Source of the DNA: an uncultured Collinsella sp.
Lineage (GTDB): Bacteria > Actinomycetota > Coriobacteriia > Coriobacteriales > Coriobacteriaceae
Length of the DNA: 15,155 nucleotides
Assembly (NCBI GenBank): GCA_900543615.1
Contig: UQSC01000042.1
Location: 1-15,155 of the forward strand
Direction of reading: 5' to 3'
The notes below the pieces were generated by a model. It was not told where the DNA came from. It was given only the letters and a program-made list of their open reading frames with translations, and searched no databases. Position 1 is the stretch's first letter. Every line of letters starts with the position of its first letter. Shown piece after piece: positions 1 through 7,669 of this stretch. The translations under genes and the position numbers were made by a program.

Positions 1-50
1 TACGAGATCAGCCTCGGTCTCGTGGGCTCGGAGATGTGTATAAGAGACAG
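1..50. other. Illumina Nextera i7 adapter (contamination)
   Basis: Not genomic. It reads as the P7-side Nextera primer: the tail TACGAGAT (1-8), index CAGCCTCG (9-16), GTCTCGTGGGCTCGG (17-31) and the Tn5 mosaic end AGATGTGTATAAGAGACAG (32-50). Open frames starting here (residues MYKRQ or MCIRDR) are translations of the mosaic end and are not real N-termini. Genomic sequence begins at about 51. Confidence 0.98.
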
Positions 51-290
51 GCGCTTGGCTACGCCGGCGGCGGCGCCAACTTGGACGCAGTGTTTAAATC
101 GCCCGAGCTCGCGCATGCAGGCACAGAAGTTGTCGAGGGCGCTCAGACCCAGACGGGCGTCGCGCCCCAGCGCGGTATCGTTGCGGCAGCTTCCACCATC
201 GCCGATGCGCAAAAGGACGAGGGCGAACAGGGCGACGACGCCGAAACGACTCAAACGAACGAAACGACGACAACTCCATCGGCAAGATAA
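51..290 (+). CDS. C-terminal fragment of an unidentified protein (5' end missing)
   Basis: This is the last 79 codons of a gene truncated on the left by the adapter, with its stop TAA at 288-290. The first half (ALGYAGGGANLDAVF onward) looks like the end of a folded domain. The last 30 or so residues are a low-complexity polar tail rich in Asp, Glu, Gln and Thr, ending TTTTPSAR. No catalytic motif, membrane segment or signal is visible, and I do not recognise the family. The frame is supported by being open across the whole segment and by high-GC codon use like that of the neighbours. It converges on the nitroreductase gene, with 145 bases between the two stops and no clear terminator there. 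Any annotated start inside positions 1-50 is adapter-derived. Confidence 0.6.
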   Translation, partial: ALGYAGGGANLDAVFKSPELAHAGTEVVEGAQTQTGVAPQRGIVAAASTIADAQKDEGEQGDDAETTQTNETTTTPSAR

Positions 291-435
291 GTTGCGAGCG
301 GGACAGCAAATTTGGGATTGGGCCTTTTAGCTGCTCAAGTGCCAGATGTCACCAGTGGCGCACCCGATGTCAGTCACCAACAGCGAGCGAGCCGCATTCA
401 CGCCAATCTGACGTTCGTTAGAACGGCGGAACTAA

Positions 436-957
436 TTACTTTACATACACCACGTTGTCGCGGCGGGGTTTGGCCTCGGGAAGCGCACCCTCGGCATAGC
501 CCAGAATGCAGTGACCGACACCGCGCAGGCTGCCGTCGGCGGGCAGGCCCCAGCTGGCCAGCAGCTCCAGGCCCTCGGGCGAGTCAAAGACCTCATGCGC
601 GCGGTGAATCCAGCACGAATCGACACCCAGTGCATAGGCGGCGTTGAGCAAGTTGCCCATGGCGAGCGAGCCGTCTTCCAGGTGCGTGGGCACGCTGCGG
701 TCGACGAGCACCACCACAACGGTCTTGGCGCCGTAGAAGGGATCTCCCTCGCTGCCCATAACTTGGGCGTTGAGCTGCGAGAGGCGCTCGACGGTTGCGG
801 GGTCGGTGACGGCGACGAACGTGACCGGCTGGCGTCCCATGCCGCTGGGCGCGTACTGGCCTGCCTCGATAATGCGTGCGAGCTTTTCGGCTTCGACGGG
901 GCGATCGCTATAGTTACGGCAGCTGCGGCGGTGGATGAGCGCTTCGATGGTCTCCAT
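436..957 (-). CDS. FMN-dependent nitroreductase family protein
   Basis: A 173-residue protein of the nitroreductase fold (PF00881), a family of flavin enzymes that reduce nitro compounds, quinones or similar acceptors with NAD(P)H, usually as cytosolic homodimers. The N-terminus METIEALIHRRSCRNY holds the RRSxR FMN-phosphate motif (residues 10-14). APSGMGRQP (36-44) matches the family's flavin loop, GNLLNAAYALGVDSCWIH (101-118) the conserved central helix, and GVGHCILGY (146-154) the usual C-terminal flavin-contact strand. The length is typical of the short subfamily. I chose ATG at 957 because AGGAG precedes it by about 6 bases and the family begins exactly here. A longer frame to 1053 exists but adds residues unlike the family. 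It is transcribed alone. The true substrate cannot be read from the sequence. Confidence 0.9.
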   Translation of the reverse strand: METIEALIHRRSCRNYSDRPVEAEKLARIIEAGQYAPSGMGRQPVTFVAVTDPATVERLSQLNAQVMGSEGDPFYGAKTVVVVLVDRSVPTHLEDGSLAMGNLLNAAYALGVDSCWIHRAHEVFDSPEGLELLASWGLPADGSLRGVGHCILGYAEGALPEAKPRRDNVVYVK

Positions 958-1251
958 GGGTTCTCCTAGCGATGACATTGCAGATGCTCCGTTCTTACCC
1001 GTCGTGCCGTAGCCGTAATCGCGCAGTCGGCCCCAAACAATGCAAGCTGCCAAGTGGAAAAGTTGGTTTGCATAAAACTTCAGCCAGAATGTGACAAACC
1101 GGTGGGATGGTTAAACGTTTTATCCCGTCTACCCTGCGGTTTTTTACCACTTGCCTAAATGATGCGCGCATAAGCTCTGATAAAGGTTTTACTAAAGGAG
1201 CACCAACGTTTATCAACGCGCCATGGTGGCGCCGGGCCAGGAGGTAACATC

Positions 1252-1542
1252 ATGTTCCAGGCTGGAGATGTCGTCGAGACCGACTTCGAAGGATTTCTGA
1301 AGCTGCTGCGTTCCAAGACGCGCGCTTTCGTGTCGATCAATGATCACGAGTACTACATCACGCACACCGATGGCTATTGGCGTGTTCAGGATTGCGAGGC
1401 CCTCAACGATAAGGGCCACTTTACTGACTGCTCCGAGCTAGTCAACACGGTCTGCGAGGTCGTCGAACTGCCGTGGATCTGCGGCAAGAGCCTGCACGAC
1501 AGCTTCTCGGGCGCCACGGTCTACGAGGCCGTCGCTGCTTAA
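1252..1542 (+). CDS. Small hypothetical protein, 96 aa
   Basis: A short soluble, acidic protein (MFQAGDVVETDF... ending YEAVAA) with no signal peptide, membrane segment or recognised motif. It has four cysteines that do not form a CxxC pair, and several aromatic residues in the middle (HEYYITHTDGYW, about 27-43), which suggests a small beta-rich fold. The gene looks real: AGGAGGT at 1239-1245 is a near-perfect ribosome binding site 6 bases before the ATG, codon use matches the neighbours, and a strong terminator follows 28 bases after the stop. A small hairpin (GCGCCA/TGGCGC, 1218-1232) sits just before the ribosome binding site and could affect translation. It is monocistronic with no functional context. 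I do not recognise the family. Confidence 0.8.
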   Translation: MFQAGDVVETDFEGFLKLLRSKTRAFVSINDHEYYITHTDGYWRVQDCEALNDKGHFTDCSELVNTVCEVVELPWICGKSLHDSFSGATVYEAVAA

Positions 1543-1569
1543 CAGCCAACAATCGATATTCTCTCGCAA

Positions 1570-1604
1570 CCGCCGGCGCCGCCCCCGCGCCGGCGGTCTT
1601 TTTT
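1570..1604 (+). terminator. Rho-independent terminator of the 96-aa gene
   Basis: A 9-bp perfect GC stem (CCGCCGGCG at 1570-1578 with CGCCGGCGG at 1588-1596), a 9-base loop, then TCTTTTTT. It lies 28 bases past the preceding stop and upstream of the marR promoter. Confidence 0.92.
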
Positions 1605-1646
1605 GTCGATATGCTTATGTAGAGCCGACTATAAACAACGAGCTTA

Positions 1647-1675
1647 TTGACGATAGTCAAAACTCGGACTAATGT
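1647..1675 (+). promoter_or_regulatory. Probable sigma-70 promoter of the marR-ABC operon
   Basis: TTGACG (1647-1652) and TAATGT (1670-1675) are separated by exactly 17 bases. The first copy of the operator repeat (1656-1671) fills the spacer, which would let a bound repressor block RNA polymerase. The -10 is weak, so the assignment is moderate. TATAAA at 1681-1686 is an alternative -10 element without a good partner. Confidence 0.45.
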
Positions 1676-1708
1676 AGAGATATAAATTGGTCAAAACTCG
1701 GACTATCG
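1651..1708. promoter_or_regulatory. Tandem-repeat operator candidate for the MarR regulator
   Basis: The 16-mer GTCAAAACTCGGACTA occurs twice, at 1656-1671 and 1690-1705, 34 bases apart start to start. Each copy is itself a broken dyad (GTC-N10-GAC; TAGTC-N8-GACTA at the first copy). The outer ends form a perfect 8-bp inverted repeat, CGATAGTC (1651-1658) and GACTATCG (1701-1708). Exact repeats directly in front of an autoregulated-looking MarR gene are the usual form of its binding site. That MarR binds here is inference. Confidence 0.6.
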
Positions 1709-1721
1709 AATGGTGGGAGAG

Positions 1722-2222
1722 ATGAATAGTGCAGTTAGCCTGGTCGATTTCGACCGGATGTTCAACGGGCTTGACCGTATCTATTCGGAGTTCGCGCGCG
1801 CCTGCGGTCTTTCGGACTGCGCCTACTGGATGCTCGTCGACACGAGTGCAGCGGGCGGAAGCGTTGCCGTGAGTCGGCTGACGAGTGAATGGTTCTACAG
1901 CAAACAGACCATCAATTCGGCGATCAAGACGCTTAGGGCGCGAGGGCTTGCGACGTTGGAGTTTGCCGAGGGCAGTCGTAAGAACAAGGTTGTGCGACTG
2001 ACCGAAGAAGGCGTACAGTTTGCCAAGCGCTACGCGTTGCCGGCGCAAAAAGCCGAGCAACAGGCATTCGAGGCGCTCGAGCCGTGGGAGCAGCGCGAGA
2101 TCATGCGCTTGGTCGGTAAGTTCTCCCATGTTCTGAACGAAGAGTGCGAGGCATTTAAACGGCAAGTGGCCGCCGAGAACGAGGCTGACGATAAGGGCGA
2201 GGGGGAAACATGCGACTCTTAA
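1722..2222 (+). CDS. MarR-family transcriptional regulator
   Basis: A 166-residue winged helix-turn-helix protein. The DNA-binding region spans about residues 48-100: VAVSRLTSEWFYSKQTINSAIKTLRARG gives helices 3 and 4, the recognition helix being about 59-74. LEFAEGSRKNKVVRLTEEG (79-97) gives the basic wing and the closing TEEG that is typical of MarR proteins. Flanking helices (about 5-28 and 107-148) would form the dimer interface. MarR proteins mostly repress neighbouring genes and release DNA when they bind a small ligand. I chose ATG 1722, which has GGGAG just upstream, over ATG 1710, which has none. The 3' end overlaps the next gene by 13 bases, implying translational coupling. It most likely represses its own exporter operon through the repeats at 1651-1708. 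The inducing ligand is unknown. Confidence 0.88.
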   Translation: MNSAVSLVDFDRMFNGLDRIYSEFARACGLSDCAYWMLVDTSAAGGSVAVSRLTSEWFYSKQTINSAIKTLRARGLATLEFAEGSRKNKVVRLTEEGVQFAKRYALPAQKAEQQAFEALEPWEQREIMRLVGKFSHVLNEECEAFKRQVAAENEADDKGEGETCDS

Positions 2223-3946
2223 TGAGATTTATGAGGCCGTACCGCGGTCTGATTGCGGTGACGCTGTTTGCGGTGCTGATAGATAACGTCGGTACGCTGT
2301 TGGTTCCCACGATGCTGGCGAACATGGTCAACACCGGTATTGCCACGGGCGATGTCGACTATATATTACGCAACGGCCTGTACATGCTTATCGCGACCGG
2401 CATGGCCAGCGGCGGCACGGTGCTGGGCTGCTATCTTTCAGCGCGCCTGGCCGCCAACGTGGCCTGCGATATCCGCAATGCCGTGTACGACAAGTCGCTC
2501 GAGCTGTCCGCCAGCGACTTTGAGCGCTTTGGCACGGGTTCGATGATCACACGCTCGCTCAACGACATCAACGTGATTCAGCAAGCTGTCCTTCAGACGA
2601 TTCAGCTGGTGTTGCCGGTGCCGTTCTTGGCCGTGGCAGGCATCATTTTTGCTTGGTTCATCGATCCCGCCATGGGCACGCTGCTGGGCGTGGTCGTTGC
2701 GATCGTGCTGGTGGCGGCGGTCTTTACGGTGGCTAACGCCGCGCCGATCTTTATGCGCCTGCAGAGCTTTATCGACCGCATGAACGTGGTGCTGCGCGAG
2801 AACATCGTGGGCGTGCGCGTCATCCGCGCATTTAACAAGGAGCGCCACGAGGAGCAGCGCCTGGACGAGGTGTTTAGCGATTACGCGGCCAACGCCATCA
2901 AGGTCAACCACCTGTTTGTGGGTCTCGACAGTTCCAGCTTCTTTTTGATGAATATCGCCGAGGTGGCGGTGCTGTGGGTGGGCGGCAACCGCGTGGGCGT
3001 CCACGCCATGCAAATCGGCAGCATCTCGGCCGTGTTGGAATACGCGATCCTGATCCTTTTCTTTGTGATGATGGCGCAGATGGTGATTCTGACGCTCCCG
3101 CGCGCTGCGGCGTGTCTCAACCGTGCGCAACAGGTGCTCGAAATTGAGCCGAGCATCGTGGACGGCAAGCGCACGCTAGATACGTGCGCGGCGGAGCCTG
3201 TTGACGGTACCGATGCGGTTGCCGTGTTCGACCATATGTCGTTCCGTTTTGACGATGCCGACGAGGACACTCTGTGCAACCTGAGTTTTGCCTGCCGCCG
3301 CGGACAGACGACCGCGATCGTGGGCTCAACGGGCTCGGGCAAGTCAACGGTGGCCAAGCTCCTGCTTCGCTTCCACGATGCAACGAAGGGCGCCATTCGC
3401 CTGAACGGCATCGATCTGCACGACCTTTCGCAAGGTGAGATTCGCGGGCATATCGCTTACGTGCCGCAGAAGGCGTGGCTGTTCTCGGGCACCGTTGCAA
3501 GCAACCTGCGCTTTGGCAACGAAGGCGCGACTGAGGCTGACATGCTCCATGCGCTGGAGGTTGCCCAGAGCACCTTTGTGCTCGACCAGCCCCAGGGGCT
3601 CGATACGCCGGTGGCCCAGGGCGGCACGAACTTCTCGGGCGGCCAGCGCCAGCGCCTGGCCATTGCTCGCGCACTCATGAAGCGCGCCGATCTATATATC
3701 TTCGACGACAGTTTTTCGGCCCTGGACTTTAAGACCGATGCGGCACTGCGCCATGCGCTGCAGGACGAGACGCGCGATGCCGCGGTGCTCATCATCGCCC
3801 AGCGCATCTCGACGATCTTGCACGCCGACCAGATCGTCGTGCTCAAGGACGGCGAGGTTGTGGGCTTGGGCACGCATGGCGAGCTTATGGAAACCTGCGA
3901 GGTGTACCGCGCCATCGCGGAATCGCAGATGAAGGGAGGTGAGTAG
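2210..3946 (+). CDS. ABC exporter half-transporter, degenerate-site subunit
   Basis: A 578-residue protein with an N-terminal six-helix exporter domain (membrane segments near 14-34, 55-76, 133-150, 157-177, 240-258, 275-295) and a C-terminal ATPase domain (about 335-578). Visible motifs are Walker A GSTGSGKST (372-380), Q-loop Q420, and an intact signature FSGGQ (475-479). Walker B ends in D499-D500, with Asp replacing the catalytic Glu, and the switch histidine is Gln (Q531 in IIAQRIST). In heterodimeric exporters such as BmrCD, LmrCD and TM287/288, the Asp and Gln replacements mark the subunit carrying the non-hydrolysing site. GAGGGGG lies 4 bases before ATG 2210. The start overlaps marR, and the stop is one base before the next gene's ATG. 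It probably exports drugs or lipophilic compounds with its partner. The substrate cannot be told. Confidence 0.93.
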   Translation: MRLLMRFMRPYRGLIAVTLFAVLIDNVGTLLVPTMLANMVNTGIATGDVDYILRNGLYMLIATGMASGGTVLGCYLSARLAANVACDIRNAVYDKSLELSASDFERFGTGSMITRSLNDINVIQQAVLQTIQLVLPVPFLAVAGIIFAWFIDPAMGTLLGVVVAIVLVAAVFTVANAAPIFMRLQSFIDRMNVVLRENIVGVRVIRAFNKERHEEQRLDEVFSDYAANAIKVNHLFVGLDSSSFFLMNIAEVAVLWVGGNRVGVHAMQIGSISAVLEYAILILFFVMMAQMVILTLPRAAACLNRAQQVLEIEPSIVDGKRTLDTCAAEPVDGTDAVAVFDHMSFRFDDADEDTLCNLSFACRRGQTTAIVGSTGSGKSTVAKLLLRFHDATKGAIRLNGIDLHDLSQGEIRGHIAYVPQKAWLFSGTVASNLRFGNEGATEADMLHALEVAQSTFVLDQPQGLDTPVAQGGTNFSGGQRQRLAIARALMKRADLYIFDDSFSALDFKTDAALRHALQDETRDAAVLIIAQRISTILHADQIVVLKDGEVVGLGTHGELMETCEVYRAIAESQMKGGE

Positions 3947-3947
3947 C

Positions 3948-5954
3948 ATGACCGAGGAGCTCAGGAAGCAGGCCAGCGTTGATGACGCCGTTGCCGCGGG
4001 ACTGGTTGAGGAAACGGCTGCCGTAGCACCCGAGCTGGACGAGGCCGCCAAGGCTGCAGCCGAGCGCGAGGCTCGCCGCCAAGCGCTCTACGAGGAAAAC
4101 GAACGCGCCGAGGATGAGCGCGCCCGCGCTGAGGCAGAGCGCATGCGCGATGTGGACGACGAGGACGAGGACGAGAAACCCCGCGACACCTGGGCGACGG
4201 TGCGCCGCCTGTGGAGCGAGGCTGCCGGTGACCATTGGCGCTTCTATATCGTGTTCGCGAGCATCGTGTTCTATGCCATCTTTAACACCGCTGCGCCGGC
4301 ATATAGCGCCCGCGTGATCGATGAGCTGTGGGGCCACATTCAGGTGGCGTTTGCCAACGACACCACCTTCAACATCACCTGGGAGAACTGCGGCAGGACC
4401 ATCTTCATCTACTTTATGATCTGGACGGCCGCTGCCTCGTTCTACGCGCTCCAGAGCTTTTTGATGTCGAGCGTGGCCGAACGCCTTAACCTGCACCTGC
4501 GTAACCGCATCGCTCAAAAGCTCAACCGTCTGCCGCTTGCCTTCTTTGATGCGCATCGTCCCGGCGAGGTCGTCAGCCGTGCGACCAACGACTTAGACAA
4601 GATGTCTGAGAGCATGCAGCGCGGCTTGCTGCAGCTTCTGGTGTCGATCGGTACCGTGGTGGGCGCCGTGAGCGTGATGTTCGTGTTTAGCGTGCCGCTC
4701 ACGCTTGTCTTTTTGTTCTTTACGGCGCTTTCGCTGCTGGTGACGAAGGTCGTTTCGCGCCGCACGCACGATGTGACGGGCGAGCGCCAGGAGTGGGTGT
4801 CCAAGATTACGAGCGCGGTCGAGGAAGGCTACTCGGGCCGTCTGGTGATCCGTGCGTTTAACCGCGAGCGCCAGAGCTCTGCCGAGGTGCACGAGGCTTC
4901 GAAGGAGCTGGCGCGTGTGAGCACCAAGGCCGACTTTATGATTAACGCCGTCGGCCCCGCGGTGCGCTTTATCGGCCGCTTGGCGCAGATCGTGATTGCG
5001 CTTGTGGGCTGCAGCATGCTGGTTGCCGGGCATATGACCGTCGGCGTGTTCCAGGCGTTCTTCCAGTTTATCTATGAGGCATCCGAGCCCATGACGCAGC
5101 TGTCGTTTACCTTTAACTCGCTGCAGAGCGCGCTGGCGAGCGCCGAGCGCGTGTTCGACCTGCTCGACGAGTCCGAGATGGAAGCCGATCCGTTGCCGGC
5201 GGCCGCCGCCAAGCTGCCGGGCAAGGTTGAGGGCCGTGTTGCCTTTGAACACGTGCGCTTTGGTTATGCGCCCGACAAGCCGCTTATGCGCGACGTGTCG
5301 TTTACCGCCGAGCCGGGCCAAAAGATCGCGGTGGTGGGAACCACGGGTGCGGGTAAGACCACGCTCATCAACCTGCTCATGCGCTTTTACGAGATCGACG
5401 GCGGCCGCATTACGCTCGACGGCGTGGACACGAGCCGCATGGACCGCGGCGAGCTGCGCCAGCAGTTTGGCATGGTGTTGCAGGACGCCTGGCTGTTCGA
5501 TGGCACCATTGCCGAGAACATCGCCTATGGCTGTCCCGAGGCGACGCGCGAGGAGATTGTCGCGGCCGCACGTGCCGCTCAGGTCGACTTCTTTGTGCGC
5601 ACTATGCCGCAGGGCTACGACACGCGTGTGGCTAACGATGCCGAGAACATCAGCCAGGGCCAACGTCAGCTGCTGACCATCGCGCGCGTGCTGCTCAACA
5701 ACCCGGCGATCCTCATCCTGGACGAAGCGACGTCGAGTGTGGACACGCGCACCGAGCTCGCCATCGGCCGCGCCATGGACGCGCTCATGCGCGGGCGCAC
5801 GAGCTTTGTGATCGCGCACCGTCTGTCGACGATCGTCGATGCCGACCTCATCCTGGTCATGGATCACGGCAATATCATCGAGCAGGGTACGCACCAGGAG
5901 CTGCTGGCTGCCGAGGGCGCTTATGCCGACCTCTACCTAAGCCAGTTCGCATAA
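3948..5954 (+). CDS. ABC exporter half-transporter, catalytic partner with N-terminal extension
   Basis: A 668-residue partner of the preceding gene. After an unusual charged N-terminal extension (about residues 1-80, Ala/Glu/Arg-rich and predicted helical, ending in the acidic run DVDDEDEDE) come six membrane segments (about 99-118, 150-172, 228-247, 248-266, 338-360, 364-385) and the ATPase domain (about 430-668). Motifs are Walker A GTTGAGKTT (464-472), Q512, canonical Walker B glutamate E593 (LDEATSSVD) and switch H624. The signature reads ISQGQ (568-572) instead of LSGGQ. This complements the first subunit: its own ATP site pairs with the good FSGGQ, while its poor signature completes the other's dead site. 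I chose ATG 3948 because GGAGG (3935-3939) sits 8 bases upstream. GTG 3939 is in frame but overlaps that ribosome binding site. Confidence 0.93.
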   Translation: MTEELRKQASVDDAVAAGLVEETAAVAPELDEAAKAAAEREARRQALYEENERAEDERARAEAERMRDVDDEDEDEKPRDTWATVRRLWSEAAGDHWRFYIVFASIVFYAIFNTAAPAYSARVIDELWGHIQVAFANDTTFNITWENCGRTIFIYFMIWTAAASFYALQSFLMSSVAERLNLHLRNRIAQKLNRLPLAFFDAHRPGEVVSRATNDLDKMSESMQRGLLQLLVSIGTVVGAVSVMFVFSVPLTLVFLFFTALSLLVTKVVSRRTHDVTGERQEWVSKITSAVEEGYSGRLVIRAFNRERQSSAEVHEASKELARVSTKADFMINAVGPAVRFIGRLAQIVIALVGCSMLVAGHMTVGVFQAFFQFIYEASEPMTQLSFTFNSLQSALASAERVFDLLDESEMEADPLPAAAAKLPGKVEGRVAFEHVRFGYAPDKPLMRDVSFTAEPGQKIAVVGTTGAGKTTLINLLMRFYEIDGGRITLDGVDTSRMDRGELRQQFGMVLQDAWLFDGTIAENIAYGCPEATREEIVAAARAAQVDFFVRTMPQGYDTRVANDAENISQGQRQLLTIARVLLNNPAILILDEATSSVDTRTELAIGRAMDALMRGRTSFVIAHRLSTIVDADLILVMDHGNIIEQGTHQELLAAEGAYADLYLSQFA

Positions 5955-5955
5955 G

Positions 5956-5983
5956 GTGACAAAGGGGCAGTCCCGCATGTCAC
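5956..5983. repeat. REP-like imperfect palindrome after the ABC operon
   Basis: GTGACA (5956-5961) and TGTCAC (5978-5983) pair perfectly. Inside, GGG (5965-5967) faces CCC (5972-5974) across three mismatched pairs. It sits right after the stop codon and before a stronger hairpin, and has no T-tract, so it is more like a dispersed intergenic palindrome than a terminator. Confidence 0.4.
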
Positions 5984-5992
5984 ATCGAAAAG

Positions 5993-6028
5993 AAGGCGCG
6001 CCGGGGGCGGATTCCCTGGCGCGCCTTT
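5993..6028. terminator. Bidirectional terminator between the ABC operon and cysE
   Basis: A 10-bp perfect stem, AAGGCGCGCC (5993-6002) with GGCGCGCCTT (6018-6027), and a 15-base loop. The right side continues TTT on the + strand and the left side reads CTTTT on the - strand. It serves two converging transcripts, the ABC operon from the left and cysE from the right. The T-tracts are short. Confidence 0.75.
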
Positions 6029-6064
6029 GCGTTGGCGTTAATGCTGTGGCGGCTGCCCGCGGCC

Positions 6065-6769
6065 CTAGCGCTCGTCCACAAGCTTGGCGACGAGGGCTTT
6101 GAGCTCGGCCACCTCTCGCTCGAGTTCCTTGACGCGACGGGCGTTTTCGGTGATGCCCTGACGGTTGAGGGCGCTCTGCTCGGCGGCATCGTCGGGCATG
6201 TACTCGCGATGCTGCTTGGCGTCGAAGCTCTCCTCGAACACGCGGCAGCCGTTGCGCTTGATGATGCGCCCGGGCACGCCCACGACGGTGCAGTTATCGG
6301 GTACATCTTTGACGACGACCGAGTTGCCGCCGATCTTGACGTTGTTGCCAATGTGGATGTTGCCAAGTACCTTGGCGCCCGTGCCCACCGTGACATTGTT
6401 GCCCAGGGTGGGGTGGCGTTTGCCGGTCTCGTTGCCGGTGCCGCCGAGCGTGACGCCCTGGTAGAGCACACAGTTGTCGCCCACGATGGCAGTCTCGCCA
6501 ATAACGACGCCCATGGCGTGGTCGATAAAGAAGTGCTTGCCGATCTGCGCGGCGGGATGAATCTCGACGCCGGTGATGTGGCGGGTGATTTGCGAGAGCA
6601 CACGGGCGAGCGAACGATGGCCGTGCTCCCACAGCCAGTGCTCGGGCACGTGGTTCCACTTGGCGTGCAGGCCAGGGTAGGAAAGGAAGATGACCAGGGC
6701 ATTTTGCGCGGCAGGGTCTTGCGCCTGGACGGTCTTGATGTCCTCACGAATGGTATTGATAAAGCTCAC
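6065..6769 (-). CDS. cysE: Serine O-acetyltransferase
   Basis: Makes O-acetyl-L-serine from serine and acetyl-CoA, the first committed step of cysteine synthesis. The 234-residue protein has a short helical N-terminal domain (about 1-65) and a left-handed beta-helix of hexapeptide repeats (about 68-170). Its hallmarks are [11 protein letters not shown] (67-77), [14 protein letters not shown] (81-94, with the catalytic histidine of the DH pair), QGVTLGGTG (104-112), KRHPTLG (117-123) and VVGVPGRII (162-170). The length fits the short bacterial type. The C-terminus is unusual: residues 213-230 form a strict a/d heptad pattern (V213, L216, V220, L223, V227, L230), and the chain ends in DER rather than isoleucine. 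The start is GTG at 6769, with GGGAGG upstream; no early ATG exists. The gene is monocistronic and divergent from the DedA gene. Confidence 0.95.
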   Translation of the reverse strand: MSFINTIREDIKTVQAQDPAAQNALVIFLSYPGLHAKWNHVPEHWLWEHGHRSLARVLSQITRHITGVEIHPAAQIGKHFFIDHAMGVVIGETAIVGDNCVLYQGVTLGGTGNETGKRHPTLGNNVTVGTGAKVLGNIHIGNNVKIGGNSVVVKDVPDNCTVVGVPGRIIKRNGCRVFEESFDAKQHREYMPDDAAEQSALNRQGITENARRVKELEREVAELKALVAKLVDER

Positions 6770-6993
6770 CGGCCGCCCTCCCTTAGCGCCGTGACAATGC
6801 GATTCAATAAAGTATAGCGATTCGCTAGGGATTAGGAAGGGCGATCTTGCTTTGCTTTGGGCGACAAGTGTCAGTTATGCAAACTTGTTGGTAATGAAGT
6901 AAGACTTTTGAGGGGTTTGGCCCGTGCTCGCATCGCAACCGTATACTGGTCAACTTGGACGTGTCCGCGCCCACAACTGAGAGGTTTTACTTC

Positions 6994-7641
6994 ATGGGTT
7001 TCATCAATTTTATCGCCGAGCTGCTTAAGGACCCGCGCACCGCGATCGCCAGCTGGATCGCCGCCGGCCCGCTTATGGCCTACGGCTGCGTGTTCCTAAT
7101 CATCTTTATCGAGACGGGCGTGGTGTTCTTCCCGTTCCTTCCCGGCGACTCGCTGCTGTTTGCCTCGGGCTTCTTTGCCCATAATGGCGGCTTTAACATC
7201 GTGGCGCTTCTGGCCACCGCATGGGCTGCAGCCATCCTGGGCGATCAGTGCAACTTTATGATCGGCCACTTCTTTGGCCGCAAGATTATCGCCTCGGGCA
7301 AGGTAAAGGCCATGACGCCCGAGCGCATCAAAAAGTCCGAGGATTTCCTGGATAAGTGGGGCCATCTGGCCATCTTCCTCGGTCGCTTCTTCCCGTTCAT
7401 TCGCACCTTTGTGCCTTTTATCGCCGGTATGGGCGGCATGCACTGGCGCAACTTTGTCGTCTTTAACGTGCTAGGTGGCATTACCTGGTCGACGGTCTTT
7501 ACGCTGCTGGGTTACTTCTTTGGTGGCATTCCGTTTGTGCAGGAGCACTTTGAGCTGCTGATCATCGGCATTGTCGCCGTGTCGATCATCCCGACCGTGG
7601 TCGGTCTGGTTAAGGCTAAGCTCGGTAAAAAGAACGCCTAG
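6994..7641 (+). CDS. DedA-family (VTT domain) membrane protein
   Basis: A 215-residue inner-membrane protein of the DedA family, half-transporter-like proteins linked to recycling of undecaprenyl phosphate or phospholipid carriers and to membrane homeostasis. Charged residues shown to be essential in E. coli YqjA/YghB (E39, D51, R130, R136) are all present one position on: E40 in FIETGVVFFPFLPGD, D52, R131 and R137 in GRFFPFIRTFVPFIAGMGGM. Hydrophobic segments lie near 24-60 (with a re-entrant portion), 66-90, 125-147, 155-178 and 187-207. The start is ATG 6994, with GAGAGGT (6979-6985) 8 bases before it; an upstream in-frame TTG is unlikely. TATACT at 6942-6947 is a probable -10 with no clear -35. 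A strong terminator follows, so it is monocistronic. The exact lipid substrate is unknown. Confidence 0.93.
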   Translation: MGFINFIAELLKDPRTAIASWIAAGPLMAYGCVFLIIFIETGVVFFPFLPGDSLLFASGFFAHNGGFNIVALLATAWAAAILGDQCNFMIGHFFGRKIIASGKVKAMTPERIKKSEDFLDKWGHLAIFLGRFFPFIRTFVPFIAGMGGMHWRNFVVFNVLGGITWSTVFTLLGYFFGGIPFVQEHFELLIIGIVAVSIIPTVVGLVKAKLGKKNA

Positions 7642-7669
7642 TCCGAGCTTGTTTTCTGACGTTAATTCC

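Noticed and set aside
22..330. Open frames starting inside the first 50 bases (MYKRQ..., MCIRDR...)
   Set aside because: Their starts are in adapter sequence. Only the frame from 51 to 290 is plausible genomic coding, and the MCIRDR frame is an off-frame shadow of it.
4593..5894. 433-codon frame antisense to the second ABC gene
   Set aside because: Composition is His/Arg-rich, as expected from the reverse strand of a GC-rich gene. It has no motif and no ribosome binding site, and the + strand protein has every ABC motif.
6770..6993. Possible T-box or cysteine-responsive leader between cysE and the DedA gene
   Set aside because: No T-box sequence, terminator/antiterminator pair or known riboswitch core. 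Only a weak ACAAGT/ACTTGT pair (6864-6888) is present.
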